From contig NZ_POSF01000011.1 in NCBI RefSeq assembly GCF_004343605.1, positions 198,990-262,989 on the forward strand: a stretch of 64,000 bases of DNA, given 5' to 3'. The number at the start of each line of letters is the position of its first letter. Position 1 is the first letter of the stretch. Shown here one piece after another: positions 43,203 through 52,044 of this stretch. Under the pieces are notes generated by a model that was not told the origin of the DNA, searched no databases, and was given only the letters and a program-made list of their open reading frames with translations. A program made the translations under genes and the position numbers. This DNA is from Dehalobacter sp. 12DCB1. GTDB taxonomy: Bacteria > Bacillota > Desulfitobacteriia > Desulfitobacteriales > Syntrophobotulaceae.

Positions 43203-44084
43203 ATGACCGTCATTCAAACGAGGGATCTCACGAAAAGTTACAACAAGGCAAGGGGTATTGTCGATGTGAATCTCGATGTCACGGAAGGAGAGATCTTTGG
43301 GTTTATCGGGCCAAACGGTGCTGGCAAATCGACGACCATCCGAACGTTGCTCGGGCTTATCTACCCCACTAAGGGAAGCGCCGAAATCTTCGGTAAAAAT
43401 TGCAGTGAGTTCCCGGAAATACGCAAAGAAGTGGGCTATCTGCCAAGTGAGGTATTTTATTACGATAACATGAAAGTTATCGATCTGCTTAAATATTCCG
43501 CGAGCTTTTACAAAAAGGATTGTATGAAAAGAATAAAGGAGCTTGCGGAGATCATGGATCTCGACCTCAAGAAAAAGATCGACGATCTCTCTTTTGGCAA
43601 TAAAAAAAAGGTTGGCATTGTCCAGGGGCTGCTCCACGAGCCCAAGCTAATCATACTTGACGAGCCAACCAGTGGTTTAGACCCGCTGATGCAGCAAAAA
43701 TTCTTTGACATTATCGCGCAGGAGAATCAAAAGGGTGCCACCGTATTCTTTTCATCGCATATTCTTGACGAAGTTCAGAGGATGTGCGACAGGGTAGCGT
43801 TCATCAAAGACGGTAAAATCATAAAACTTGAAAAAATGAGCACGCTTCAGGCAGATAGCTATAAGAGTTTTAAAATTGAAGCAAAATCTCCCATAGCCGG
43901 AGAAACCTTCAATATCAGTGGTGTAAGCCGGCTTGAAATCAAAGAGAATACGGCTGATTTTATTTTCAAAGGCAACATTAATTCTATAATGAAAAAAATT
44001 GCGGAGATTGAGCTTGTCAACATATCCATTTACGAACCTGACCTTGAAGAGATCTTTATGCATTATTATGCCAAGGAGGGTTGA
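43203..44084 (+). CDS. ABC transporter ATP-binding protein
   Basis: 293 residues. Walker A FIGPNGAGKSTTIRTLLGLI, signature LSFGNKKKVGIVQGLLHEP, Walker B LIILDEPTSGLDPLMQQKF, H-loop VFFSSHILDEVQ. It energises the two ABC-2 permeases that follow. The frame is open from 43161, but the ATG at 43203 follows AAGGAGGT by 7 nt. It overlaps or couples to the next gene and is divergent from the riboswitch operon. Confidence 0.9.
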   Translation: MTVIQTRDLTKSYNKARGIVDVNLDVTEGEIFGFIGPNGAGKSTTIRTLLGLIYPTKGSAEIFGKNCSEFPEIRKEVGYLPSEVFYYDNMKVIDLLKYSASFYKKDCMKRIKELAEIMDLDLKKKIDDLSFGNKKKVGIVQGLLHEPKLIILDEPTSGLDPLMQQKFFDIIAQENQKGATVFFSSHILDEVQRMCDRVAFIKDGKIIKLEKMSTLQADSYKSFKIEAKSPIAGETFNISGVSRLEIKENTADFIFKGNINSIMKKIAEIELVNISIYEPDLEEIFMHYYAKEG

Positions 44085-44089
44085 TCGTT

Positions 44090-44890
44090 ATGAATATGTT
44101 TTGGCACGAGCTAAACTCGCTGCGAAAATCGACGATTCTATGGACATGCACTTTGATTGCGCTCGCTGGGATTTACTTTTCTGTCTATCCCGCAATTGCG
44201 AATGATGCGGCAGATTTTAAAAGGCTGCTGGGCGGCTACCCGGCGTCGGTGAGGGCAATACTCGGTATTTCGCTTGACAGCATCACCTCTCTTTTGGGCT
44301 TTTATTCGATGATATTCACATTTATCACACTGTGCGGTGCCATTCAGGCCATGAATCTCGGCGTCTCTATTCTTTCCAAAGAAACGAGGGAAAGGACAGC
44401 GGACTTTCTTCTCGTCAAGCCTGTTTCGCGTTGGGCTATTGTCAGCTCCAAGCTTCTAGCTGCACTAACCATGCTCATAATCACAAACGTAATCTATTAT
44501 GCGGCTGCCTCCATCCTTGCAACCATGGTTAAAACAGCAGATTTCAGCATTACGCTGCTTTTTATGATCAATCTTACGCTGCTTTTCATTCAGCTCATTT
44601 TTTTCTCAGTCGGTGCTGCAGTCGCGGTGATCATTCCAAAGTTAAAATCCGTGCTTCCGGTCTCACTCGGGGTCGTTTTTGGATTTTTCTTTATTGGAGC
44701 GCTTTTAGCCACTGGTGAAAATGATGCGGCACGCTTTCTCTCACCGTTTAAATATTTTAATCCTTCTTATATTATTAGAAATTCAAACTATGAAGCCCCC
44801 TACCTTATCACAGGCGCTGTTATTGTTATTATTGCAACGGTAACCGCCTATATCATTTATGCCAGAAAAGATATCCATGCCGTGAGCTGA
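44090..44890 (+). CDS. ABC-2 type permease
   Basis: 266 residues with six membrane helices. MNMFWHELNSLRKSTILWTC starts the family fold, and LSKETRERTADFLLVKPVSR is the conserved cytoplasmic loop. The ATG at 44090 follows AAGGAGG; a TTG at 44081 is less likely. It is a paralogue of the next gene, and the two would make a heterodimeric channel for the ATPase upstream. Substrate unknown. Confidence 0.9.
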   Translation: MNMFWHELNSLRKSTILWTCTLIALAGIYFSVYPAIANDAADFKRLLGGYPASVRAILGISLDSITSLLGFYSMIFTFITLCGAIQAMNLGVSILSKETRERTADFLLVKPVSRWAIVSSKLLAALTMLIITNVIYYAAASILATMVKTADFSITLLFMINLTLLFIQLIFFSVGAAVAVIIPKLKSVLPVSLGVVFGFFFIGALLATGENDAARFLSPFKYFNPSYIIRNSNYEAPYLITGAVIVIIATVTAYIIYARKDIHAVS

Positions 44891-44925
44891 TTAACTTTGG
44901 ATTTCACTAAAAGGGAGGTCGGATC

Positions 44926-45720
44926 ATGAATGTTTTTTTAAGAGAATTAAAGGCCAATAAAAAAGCGTTGATCATATGGAGCGTTTGTATGTTTTTGGGG
45001 GTTCTAAGCGGCATGGGCAAATATACGGCCTATTCGGCAGGCGGACAGTACAACAAAATTTTTGAAAATATCCCCTACTCCATCAAAGCGCTGTTGGGAA
45101 TGGGCTCATTCGATGTAACCACGATGTCCGGGTATTTTGCAATGTTGTTCCTTTACATTGAGATTGCAGCTGCCATCCATGCTGTTTTGCTAGGAGCCGG
45201 CATAATTGCTAAAGAGGAACGAGATAAGACAACCGAATTCCTGATGATCAAGCCCGTCTCAAGAGATACCATTATCACTTCCAAGCTTCTTGCAGCCTTT
45301 GTGAATGTGGTCATTCTGAATATTGTAACGCTTGTTTCTTCCCTTGTTATGGTCGCTGCTTACAATAAGGGAAATGACATTTCAAGTGAAATAGTAATGT
45401 TCATGTTGAGCATGTTCATCGTTCAGCTTATCTTCCTTTCACTTGGAACAGCACTGTCGGCTTTCCTCAAGAATCCGAAAACTTCGGGTTCCCTTGCCGC
45501 AGGGATACTCTTCACTGCATTCGTGATATCCAAAATAACGGATATAACAGACAAGCTGAACGCTCTTAACCTACTCTCGCCTTTTAAATATTTTAGTTAT
45601 GTTCATTTGGCAGAGGGCAATGGGCTCGACCTAACGGCTGTCATACTCTCGCTTGGGCTTGTTTCTATCTTTTGTATCTCCACCTATATCTTTTATCGAA
45701 AAAGGGATTTGCACGTTTAA
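44926..45720 (+). CDS. ABC-2 type permease (paralogue)
   Basis: 264 residues, MNVFLRELKANKKALIIWSV, with the loop IAKEERDKTTEFLMIKPVSR closely matching that of the preceding gene, and similar SPFKYFSYVH near the end. SD GGGAGGT precedes the ATG. Last gene of the three-gene exporter operon. Confidence 0.9.
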   Translation: MNVFLRELKANKKALIIWSVCMFLGVLSGMGKYTAYSAGGQYNKIFENIPYSIKALLGMGSFDVTTMSGYFAMLFLYIEIAAAIHAVLLGAGIIAKEERDKTTEFLMIKPVSRDTIITSKLLAAFVNVVILNIVTLVSSLVMVAAYNKGNDISSEIVMFMLSMFIVQLIFLSLGTALSAFLKNPKTSGSLAAGILFTAFVISKITDITDKLNALNLLSPFKYFSYVHLAEGNGLDLTAVILSLGLVSIFCISTYIFYRKRDLHV

Positions 45721-45869
45721 TCCTTCAGCCGGGTAATTTCATCTACAAGTTAGTAAATTCTCCTTTCATCCATAAAACGAGTGAGCTCAGGAAAAAGTCA
45801 CATTCTTTCCAGAGAGTCCTAACCTTACCCTAGACGAACTTTGCACCCTCTTTCTGATATATATAAAAT

Positions 45870-45907
45870 AAAAAATTGATGAACATGTCATTGTTCATCA
45901 ATTTTTT
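45870..45907. terminator. Strong terminator hairpin
   Basis: AAAAAATTGATGAACA, six bases, TGTTCATCAATTTTTT: 16-bp perfect stem with A and T runs at the ends. It lies 150 bp after the ABC operon; 45721-45869 holds nothing I recognise. Confidence 0.8.
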
Positions 45908-46178
45908 CGTAACAGAAGGAAAATATCGATCGAAGCCTGAAATATCTTGTCTCAAAACATATGATATACAAACTGGAATTTTCAGTTACAGTCGAAACTG
46001 CATCGGTTTCCTGCAAATTATTTTGCCTGTGTTACCGGTTACTTCCGTTGACAATGTGCCTTGCCCGAAGGTTATGACAAGAAACCTGATCACTACTTAT
46101 CACGACTATGTGCCGGCTTCAACAGATGTTCATACAGTATTGATATTCGACATCATAGTGGAAATACTGCCGTTATGA
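45876..46178 (+). CDS. Doubtful hypothetical ORF
   Basis: A 100-codon frame whose ATG lies inside the terminator hairpin, with no SD. Some of it looks protein-like (DNVPCPKVMTRNLITTYHDY), so it could be a remnant whose true start is lost. Its end overlaps the LCP gene tail. I list it only because 45908-46152 has no other explanation. Confidence 0.2.
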   Translation: MMNMSLFINFFVTEGKYRSKPEISCLKTYDIQTGIFSYSRNCIGFLQIILPVLPVTSVDNVPCPKVMTRNLITTYHDYVPASTDVHTVLIFDIIVEILPL

Positions 46179-47709
46179 CCCCCGAACCGGCCGCATTTGT
46201 CGCTGTTGCGCCCGGCACTGTGAAATAGTTTACGTTAATTCCTTCCACAGTATATCCTTCTTTCGGAGCCAGCGTGATAGTTGCTGTGTATTGCTGACCT
46301 TCCACAAAGGAGGCGTCGGCCGGTGTCCAGGTGACCGTCCCCGTATACTGCTCCGTTTCGGTGATTGCTGTCACGGGTGCCGCTCCCGGTGCAGGCGGTG
46401 TAACCCCGGCTATTCCCGAAATGTCGATGGTGGCTGCTGACGTTATAGGTGGTAACGCCTTGAACACTGCCGTAATGACCCCGGATCCTGCAGCATTATG
46501 CGCTGCTGCTCCCGGTACGGTAAAGAAGTTCGCACTGACACCTTTTAAGGTATACCCTGCTTTAGGAACGAGCGTAATCGTCGCTGTATATTCCTGACCT
46601 GCAACAAAGGTACTGTCGGCAGGCAACCAGGTGATTGTCCCCGAATACTGCTCCGTTTGGATCGTTATCACGGGTATCGCTCCCGGTTCAGGTGCCGTTA
46701 CCCCGGGTATTTCCGGTATATCAATCGCAGCTGCCGTAGACGGGGCCGCAAGGTGGGCTTTAACTTCCGGATCCAAGGAGGTAAGGACCGTGCTGTCCCA
46801 GACTTTATCAGTGGTTTTACCTAAAAGAAGGTTCTGAGCTACTTCTTTGGCCGCGTCCCTGTTTACCTCCCAGTAGCTTAACCCGTCAAGATTAATCGCA
46901 TCGCCAGGCAGTGTTTGGGTCACGATCGTTGCATCTTCAAAAGACTTGGCCGCCCCGGCGAGCTTTAGGAGATCTTTCAGAGACAAGTCTGTTTCTACGG
47001 CCTTCATTAATTCCGGGATCAGCTTGGGCAGTTTTAATATGGTGGCGGGCTGAAGCATTTTTTTGCCTACAGCGGTCAGCACTTTCTGCTGCCTGGCGGT
47101 TCTTCCGATGTCGGCCGTTGCGTCATGACGAAAACGGGCATATTGGAGTGCCTTGGTCCCGTCTAATTCCTGCACCCCTGCTTTCAGGTTGATATAGCCG
47201 TCCTCTTTATCCCCGGTCTCATACTTCATATTTTTTTCCACGTCAATGGTGATCCCGCCCAGCGTATCGATCATATCCTTGAACCCATTAAAATTCGTCA
47301 GGACATAGCCGTCCAGCTCAATACCGGTCAGTTCGGTAACTTGTTTTTCCAGCTCCGGGATCCCTTTTAACATGGGGACAGCATTGATTTTACAATAGTT
47401 TTTTGATCCGGGAAGTGTTACCCGGGTGTCTCTCGGAATGGACAGTAACGAAATGAGTTTCGTCTTCGGATCAAAGCTGGCTACGATGATCGAGTCCGAA
47501 TTGTAAGAACTTGCCCCTGGCCTTTTATCGGTCCCGATCAAAAGAATACTGACCCGATTGTTCAAATTCACACTGTCGCCGGGCAGATTGCCTCCCTTAG
47601 CGAAATAGAAGGCAAATGCTGCCGTCCCGGCAACAATGCCTGCGATTATCAGTGCTATGATCATAAAAACTTTTTTCAGTTTTTTCTTCTTTCTCTTTTT
47701 TTCAACCAT
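46153..47709 (-). CDS. LytR-CpsA-Psr (LCP) family protein with two C-terminal repeat domains
   Basis: 518 residues. A lysine-rich N-terminus and one membrane helix (FMIIALIIAGIVAGTAAF) lead to the LCP domain (about 45-310): VSILLIGTDKRPGASSYNSD, LLSIPRDTRVTLPG, DTLGGITIDVEKNMKYE and LQYARFRHDATADIGRTARQ, with the Arg and Asp residues that bind the polyprenyl-phosphate glycan. LCP enzymes attach wall polymers to peptidoglycan. Beyond it are two ~85-residue repeats marked by YTATITLVPKAGYTLKGV and YTATITLAPKEGYTVEGI, Ig-like beta modules unusual for the family. The ATG at 47709 has GGGGTG upstream; the frame to 47778 is not needed. Confidence 0.85.
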   Translation of the reverse strand: MVEKKRKKKKLKKVFMIIALIIAGIVAGTAAFAFYFAKGGNLPGDSVNLNNRVSILLIGTDKRPGASSYNSDSIIVASFDPKTKLISLLSIPRDTRVTLPGSKNYCKINAVPMLKGIPELEKQVTELTGIELDGYVLTNFNGFKDMIDTLGGITIDVEKNMKYETGDKEDGYINLKAGVQELDGTKALQYARFRHDATADIGRTARQQKVLTAVGKKMLQPATILKLPKLIPELMKAVETDLSLKDLLKLAGAAKSFEDATIVTQTLPGDAINLDGLSYWEVNRDAAKEVAQNLLLGKTTDKVWDSTVLTSLDPEVKAHLAAPSTAAAIDIPEIPGVTAPEPGAIPVITIQTEQYSGTITWLPADSTFVAGQEYTATITLVPKAGYTLKGVSANFFTVPGAAAHNAAGSGVITAVFKALPPITSAATIDISGIAGVTPPAPGAAPVTAITETEQYTGTVTWTPADASFVEGQQYTATITLAPKEGYTVEGINVNYFTVPGATATNAAGSGVITAVFPL

Positions 47710-47992
47710 TACATTCACCCCATTTTGATTTTGTGCCATAAAAAACATACCACTTATTACCGCGGGGAGCAATACCAATTTTTTGTTATTCTGCCAACCA
47801 AGCGATAAATTTTATCCGCAGTATCCAACATTCTTACTTAGTGAAATGATTTGATCTGATTTTAGAGATAGTACCATTACTCTCGGCATGCAATTTGAGA
47901 GATCGTTGGCAAATAATTTTTACAAAACCAGAGAAGACTAATGAATACTTACTCTTCTAAATGAACACTTACTCTTCTATAGGAGATTTAAA

Positions 47993-48517
47993 ATGGATGA
48001 AAAACGAACAGCAAAATTAAAAAAGATCTACGAGTTGGAGAACCTTCAGATCCATTATTATCACTCCCAATTATCTGAAAGCGATGACCCGATATTTAAC
48101 AAAGCTCTATTTAAAATCGTCGAAGCTGATAAAAAGCATGCTGAATTTTTTACCGAGCTTTTTCGTGAACATAACGTAAACATCCCGCTAATCACAGCAA
48201 GTATTGCCGACATTGCCGGGAGTATTATCGGGGAGGCGATTGAATTAGCCGGGCAGGAAAATATCTGTAAGATTGGGTTTGCCTTAGAAAATCAGATATT
48301 GGAAATATACGCTGACTTAATAGAAGAAAACCTAAATTCAGATTTATTAGATAAGCTCATAGACTTTAAGATTGATAAGGAATTTCATGCCTTATGGCTG
48401 CAACACTATGCTCAGTATCTAAAACACCAAAAATCCCAAAAATCCTATAGTAATAATCTCATCCAAAATCCCATCGAAGATCATCCAACCGTGAACATGA
48501 ATGTACGTTTGATCTGA
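47993..48517 (+). CDS. Ferritin-like protein
   Basis: 174 residues, all helical. ELENLQIHYYHSQL, EADKKHAEFFTELFREHNVN, ALENQILEIYADLIEENL and IDKEFHALWLQHYAQYL place E, H and D/E residues as in a di-iron four-helix bundle. The middle ITASIADIAGSIIGEAIELA resembles VIT1/CCC1-associated ferritin-like proteins. SD AGGAGA lies upstream. A mutilated copy of this gene lies at 58824-58980, on the far side of the molybdoenzyme operon. Metal role is inferred. Confidence 0.65.
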   Translation: MDEKRTAKLKKIYELENLQIHYYHSQLSESDDPIFNKALFKIVEADKKHAEFFTELFREHNVNIPLITASIADIAGSIIGEAIELAGQENICKIGFALENQILEIYADLIEENLNSDLLDKLIDFKIDKEFHALWLQHYAQYLKHQKSQKSYSNNLIQNPIEDHPTVNMNVRLI

Positions 48518-48632
48518 ATCATTTTGTTTACTTTAATTCAAAACCGTTTACGCTATCCAATGTTAATAATAACTGAATACTAGATTCAAACTAATCTTTA
48601 AAATTTTTTCATAACAGAAGGAAAATATTTGA

Positions 48633-48725
48633 TGTCAGATGAAGATGGCAATACGCCTGTTTTTATCCCAGTTATGAATATAAGCATGAGTTCGGACATT
48701 CCGATACCCATGCTTTTTTTGTGAA
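48633..48725 (+). other. Possible short transcribed unit
   Basis: A 30-codon frame (MSDEDGNTPVFIPVMNISMS...) follows AGAAGGAAAAT and ends in a terminator. The sequence ATTTTTTCATAACAGAAGGAAA ahead of it recurs with one change at 45902. The peptide has no recognised family; it may be only a leader remnant. 48518-48632 holds nothing else. Confidence 0.25.
48682..48720 (+). terminator. Rho-independent terminator
   Basis: AAGCATG...TCGGA-CAT-TCCGA...CATGCTT with a T8 run. It can also serve the convergent respiratory operon weakly. Confidence 0.7.
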
Positions 48726-48731
48726 TCTAAA

Positions 48732-50030
48732 CTAGGACATACTGCTAATATTAAGTAATAAAGCAATAAGAATGATTATATTTACTATGGAAACAAGAAC
48801 AAGGTATAACTTATCCTGTCGACTCATCCCGGAAATCTTTTGGGGACAAGAAGCATTGTCGCAGTGATTACAATTTGCATTTTCCCTAATCTCTGTTTTC
48901 TTTCTCTTCAATTTCCGTTGAAGGCGCGCCATAAAATCCAGCATCAAACCTACTGGACAAAAACTATGGCACCAGAAACGAAACAAAGCAATCGACATCA
49001 ACAGGATGATCGACATGATGATCCATTGAGCGATATTCCCACTGCCGTCAAAGCAAACAGAGAACGGTTCGTAGCTGGCAATCCCGGCATTATTAAAAAT
49101 TAACGCGGTCATGGCCGCTACCCACAACATCCACCAGCGATATTTACCGACTTTTGATTGGATGTTTTGAGAAGGGGAAAACTTAAACAGGTTTAGACTG
49201 CGATATATTCCCTCCTGAACCGCACCAAAAGGACAAAGCCAACTGCAATAAAAATTCTCCCCCCGGAACAGCGTAATAATCAGGATACCGGGCACCATCA
49301 GGTACCAAATCGGGCGTTCTACAAATGACGGCAGGTTACCCGAGAAAAGACTGACAAAGTTACTGAAAGTTAAAGAATTATTTAAAATAAATCCAATGAA
49401 AATTACGGATAAAAATAACAGCCATGGGCGTAACTTTTTAATCTTTCTGGCAGAGCAAATGATTGCCGTCAAAACTAAGGCTAGGGCCGCCATATCCTTC
49501 CAGGTTGGATTAACGCCATCATCGTTGGGAATTTTCATACCCAGTTGCTCATTCGCTATTTGGACCGAACCCTTTTGCACCGCAGCAATAATCGCTTCCG
49601 AAGTTATGGTTGCTCCGGACACCGCATTGATATCCCCAAATCCTTGCTCAGGATTTCTTCCAAGAATCTTTTGCAAAAATCCGGTGGCTAGGACTTTATT
49701 CAAGTACAAAGGCGTTTCACTATTTTCGGTTAGAGAAACCTTGGTGATTTGTCCTGCTGGATTCAAGACACTGAGTACTGAGAGTTTGCCGCCATAACCA
49801 GAAGCACCGGCGATTACACCGTATCCCAAAAAGTTTTCTTGGGCATCCCATAATTTATAGCTGGGATAGTTTCCACCTGCATTTTCAAAACGTGCTGCCG
49901 CCGGTTCTCCCTGTCTTAGAACCGACAAGGTGTCTTTTTCGTTAGCAAAATGTTGATAAATGACAGCAAAAATGAGTAGCAATACCATAATACCTATGAG
50001 CTTTTTGTCTCTTTGCTTCTCCTTATTCAC
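48732..50030 (-). CDS. FMN-binding / NapH-like 4Fe-4S membrane protein (NosR/RdhC type)
   Basis: 432 residues. An N-terminal membrane anchor, an extracytoplasmic FMN-binding domain (about 40-165) with DINAVSGATITSEAIIAAVQ whose Thr is the site of covalent FMN attachment in this family, then five membrane helices with the CSWLCPFG and CHSFCPVG clusters, and a cysteine group CNHCDNASC near the end. NosR/RdhC-like proteins pass electrons across the membrane to a periplasmic reductase. Last gene of the unit that starts with the sensor kinase. Confidence 0.85.
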   Translation of the reverse strand: MNKEKQRDKKLIGIMVLLLIFAVIYQHFANEKDTLSVLRQGEPAAARFENAGGNYPSYKLWDAQENFLGYGVIAGASGYGGKLSVLSVLNPAGQITKVSLTENSETPLYLNKVLATGFLQKILGRNPEQGFGDINAVSGATITSEAIIAAVQKGSVQIANEQLGMKIPNDDGVNPTWKDMAALALVLTAIICSARKIKKLRPWLLFLSVIFIGFILNNSLTFSNFVSLFSGNLPSFVERPIWYLMVPGILIITLFRGENFYCSWLCPFGAVQEGIYRSLNLFKFSPSQNIQSKVGKYRWWMLWVAAMTALIFNNAGIASYEPFSVCFDGSGNIAQWIIMSIILLMSIALFRFWCHSFCPVGLMLDFMARLQRKLKRKKTEIRENANCNHCDNASCPQKISGMSRQDKLYLVLVSIVNIIILIALLLNISSMS

Positions 50031-50044
50031 TTAACTCCCACCAT

Positions 50045-51187
50045 CTAAAGTAATAGTTTTCTGTATTTTTCTTTAATCTCATCATCAATAGCGGTTTCTT
50101 CCCGGCACCAATAACATAAATGCCTGGTATTATCAAAGGTAATACTCGTGCATCGCCGGCATTTTATAGCAGCCGCACTGAAGAGTGTAGTTGCTTCAAA
50201 GGGTTTCTCAACTTTTTCCCTGTCTCTGCTTATAGCCTCTCTCGGACAAAACAATTGGCAAATCCGGCAGTCCAAACACAACCCACTGGTAAAATAGCGC
50301 GTACAGATACCGCCTTCTACAGTATTTTTCAAGGTCTTTGAGGGACAAAAATTAGTACACATTCCACAATTTACGCATTTGTCATTTATTTTAATTGTTG
50401 GCCAATAAGCTGGAGAAGCGCCTTTAATCCTGTTATTAGGATACACTTCAGCCAGACGTTTCTGCCAATCAGGCAAATAACTATTTCGTCGTTCTTGATC
50501 ACGTTCCTTAGAGAAAGATTTTGTATTGTTACGTATGTTTTCGCTTATCTGCCTGCCTTTGCCTATCACAGACAAAAACAAATCCCGTCGTGAAGTAACT
50601 TTGAGTCCGGTTTCGATTGCTTTAAGATTTTTTTTGGTTTTGCCCTTACTACTCTGGTGTATATAGTTGATTTCCGGTGTACACCCTGAAGCCTCCAACC
50701 ATTCAGCCGCTGTCCCTACATTGAAGTCCAACCGGGATAAAGTGCGAGACATAGAACACCCCTCACACTGGTCCAAATGGAGTTCAATTGCTGTTTTTAA
50801 GCCGAATTCATACCAAGCTCCCTTAGAAATCATACTTAGACAAGCCGGTAATTGTACTGCTCCCATTTCCCACGTCTTGTCTTTATTAAAAGGAGACGAA
50901 TGTTTACCACAAAAAAACTCTGTAGCTTTCCATTTCTGTTCCTCTACTTCTTCCACTATTGAGGTCTCATCCCATAGACTGGAGCTAAAGACCTGGGTTG
51001 GACAATCATTAAAACATAACCCACAACCACAACATAAGTCTTTATTCAGATAGACGCTATGTTCATGTAATAAAATAGCCTTTGAGGGACAATTCTCTAT
51101 GCAATGATTGCATTCTACTGCATGATGAGTCTGGTTTAAACATCTATTCTCGGCTATCTTAATCGAAAAACCTTTTTCGAATCTCAT
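50045..51187 (-). CDS. Polyferredoxin-type 4Fe-4S protein
   Basis: 380 residues. Clusters near the N-terminus (CNHCIENCPSKAI, CCGCGLCFNDCP) and C-terminus (CVNCGMCTNFCPSKTL, CLDCRICQLFCPREAI) are of the 4Fe-4S type, and a further pair CRRCTS...CYWC closes the protein. The middle part (LHLDQCEGCSMSRTLSRLD) may hold another site. No signal peptide, so it acts in the cytoplasm as electron donor, probably to the NosR-like membrane protein encoded 14 bp downstream. Confidence 0.85.
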   Translation of the reverse strand: MRFEKGFSIKIAENRCLNQTHHAVECNHCIENCPSKAILLHEHSVYLNKDLCCGCGLCFNDCPTQVFSSSLWDETSIVEEVEEQKWKATEFFCGKHSSPFNKDKTWEMGAVQLPACLSMISKGAWYEFGLKTAIELHLDQCEGCSMSRTLSRLDFNVGTAAEWLEASGCTPEINYIHQSSKGKTKKNLKAIETGLKVTSRRDLFLSVIGKGRQISENIRNNTKSFSKERDQERRNSYLPDWQKRLAEVYPNNRIKGASPAYWPTIKINDKCVNCGMCTNFCPSKTLKNTVEGGICTRYFTSGLCLDCRICQLFCPREAISRDREKVEKPFEATTLFSAAAIKCRRCTSITFDNTRHLCYWCREETAIDDEIKEKYRKLLL

Positions 51188-51217
51188 GCAAACACCCCTA
51201 TTTCTTAGGAGAAAATT

Positions 51218-51928
51218 TTAATAGTTTTTAACCAGCATTTCTCGCATAAAAGCGCTTCCTATTTCTCCGAGAGTACGGTAAACCTCGCTGTTACTTAAGG
51301 TAATGCAATGATTAAAGAACTGTTTTGCCCATTTCTTCAAATGTACTTCTGAAAATTCTTGGATTTCCGCCTCTCTCCTATCAAGTTTTTCTTGATTGTT
51401 TTCCTGTAAGGCTCTGGCCTTTTCCAGATAAAGATACATCATGAATTCCATCTCAGTCGACATATGGTCACCAGGTTCGTTGACCTCCTTAGTCATCATC
51501 AGTCCAGCCTTCTTATAACAACGCTCTGCATCAAGAGCCGCCGGGCTAATGAAAAGACTGGGGCTTCCTTCATTCTTTTCGGGATTAAAGCAAAACAATG
51601 TTTCATAGATATCCATTGCCGGTTTTTTCGGATTGGTAAACAATCGTGTATACTCTTGGCGTATCTCTGTAAGAAGCTCTTCCTTTGTCTTTTCATCATT
51701 CTGGAACGTTGTAAATTTGGTTTTAATGTGTTGAATCTCTTCTATTGAGAAATTCAGCTCGCAGTAAATAGCTATAACATCTTCCGCTAGACTTCCGTTT
51801 AACAAGGCAGTAGCCATTTCCACTGTGGGTAGGCGAAAAAACATAGACAACAATTGATACATATCGGATGCTGCCAAAGATCTTCGAATTTCTTGTTCTT
51901 GCGTGTTTACTTCTTGCGTGTTTACCAT
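51218..51928 (-). CDS. TorD/DmsD-family molybdoenzyme chaperone
   Basis: 236 residues, all helical. AASDMYQLLSMFFRLPTVEM, EYTRLFTNPKKPAMDIYETL and DHMSTEMEFMMYLYLEKARA are TorD landmarks. It binds the Tat leader of the molybdopterin subunit and guides cofactor insertion. The ATG at 51928 (TAGGAGAG 7 nt upstream) is better than 51946. The N-terminus has a VNTQE-VNTQE duplication coded by a 15-bp direct repeat. Confidence 0.9.
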   Translation of the reverse strand: MVNTQEVNTQEQEIRRSLAASDMYQLLSMFFRLPTVEMATALLNGSLAEDVIAIYCELNFSIEEIQHIKTKFTTFQNDEKTKEELLTEIRQEYTRLFTNPKKPAMDIYETLFCFNPEKNEGSPSLFISPAALDAERCYKKAGLMMTKEVNEPGDHMSTEMEFMMYLYLEKARALQENNQEKLDRREAEIQEFSEVHLKKWAKQFFNHCITLSNSEVYRTLGEIGSAFMREMLVKNY

Positions 51929-51988
51929 TTTTTCTCTCCTATCCATTTTCTATATTGAAGATTTTACCGCTTAATTATTAATTGCTTT

Positions 51989-52020
51989 ACCGGCAGGCTG
52001 AAACCAATCAGCCTGCCGGT
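51989..52020. terminator. Intra-operon hairpin between nrfD-like and torD-like genes
   Basis: ACCGGCAGGCTGA, six bases, TCAGCCTGCCGGT: a perfect 13-bp GC-rich stem without a T-run on the minus strand. More likely an mRNA-stabilising or attenuating structure that lets the enzyme genes be expressed above the downstream ones. Confidence 0.6.
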
Positions 52021-52044
52021 TTGCCGAAAAGAGATATTCTCTGA

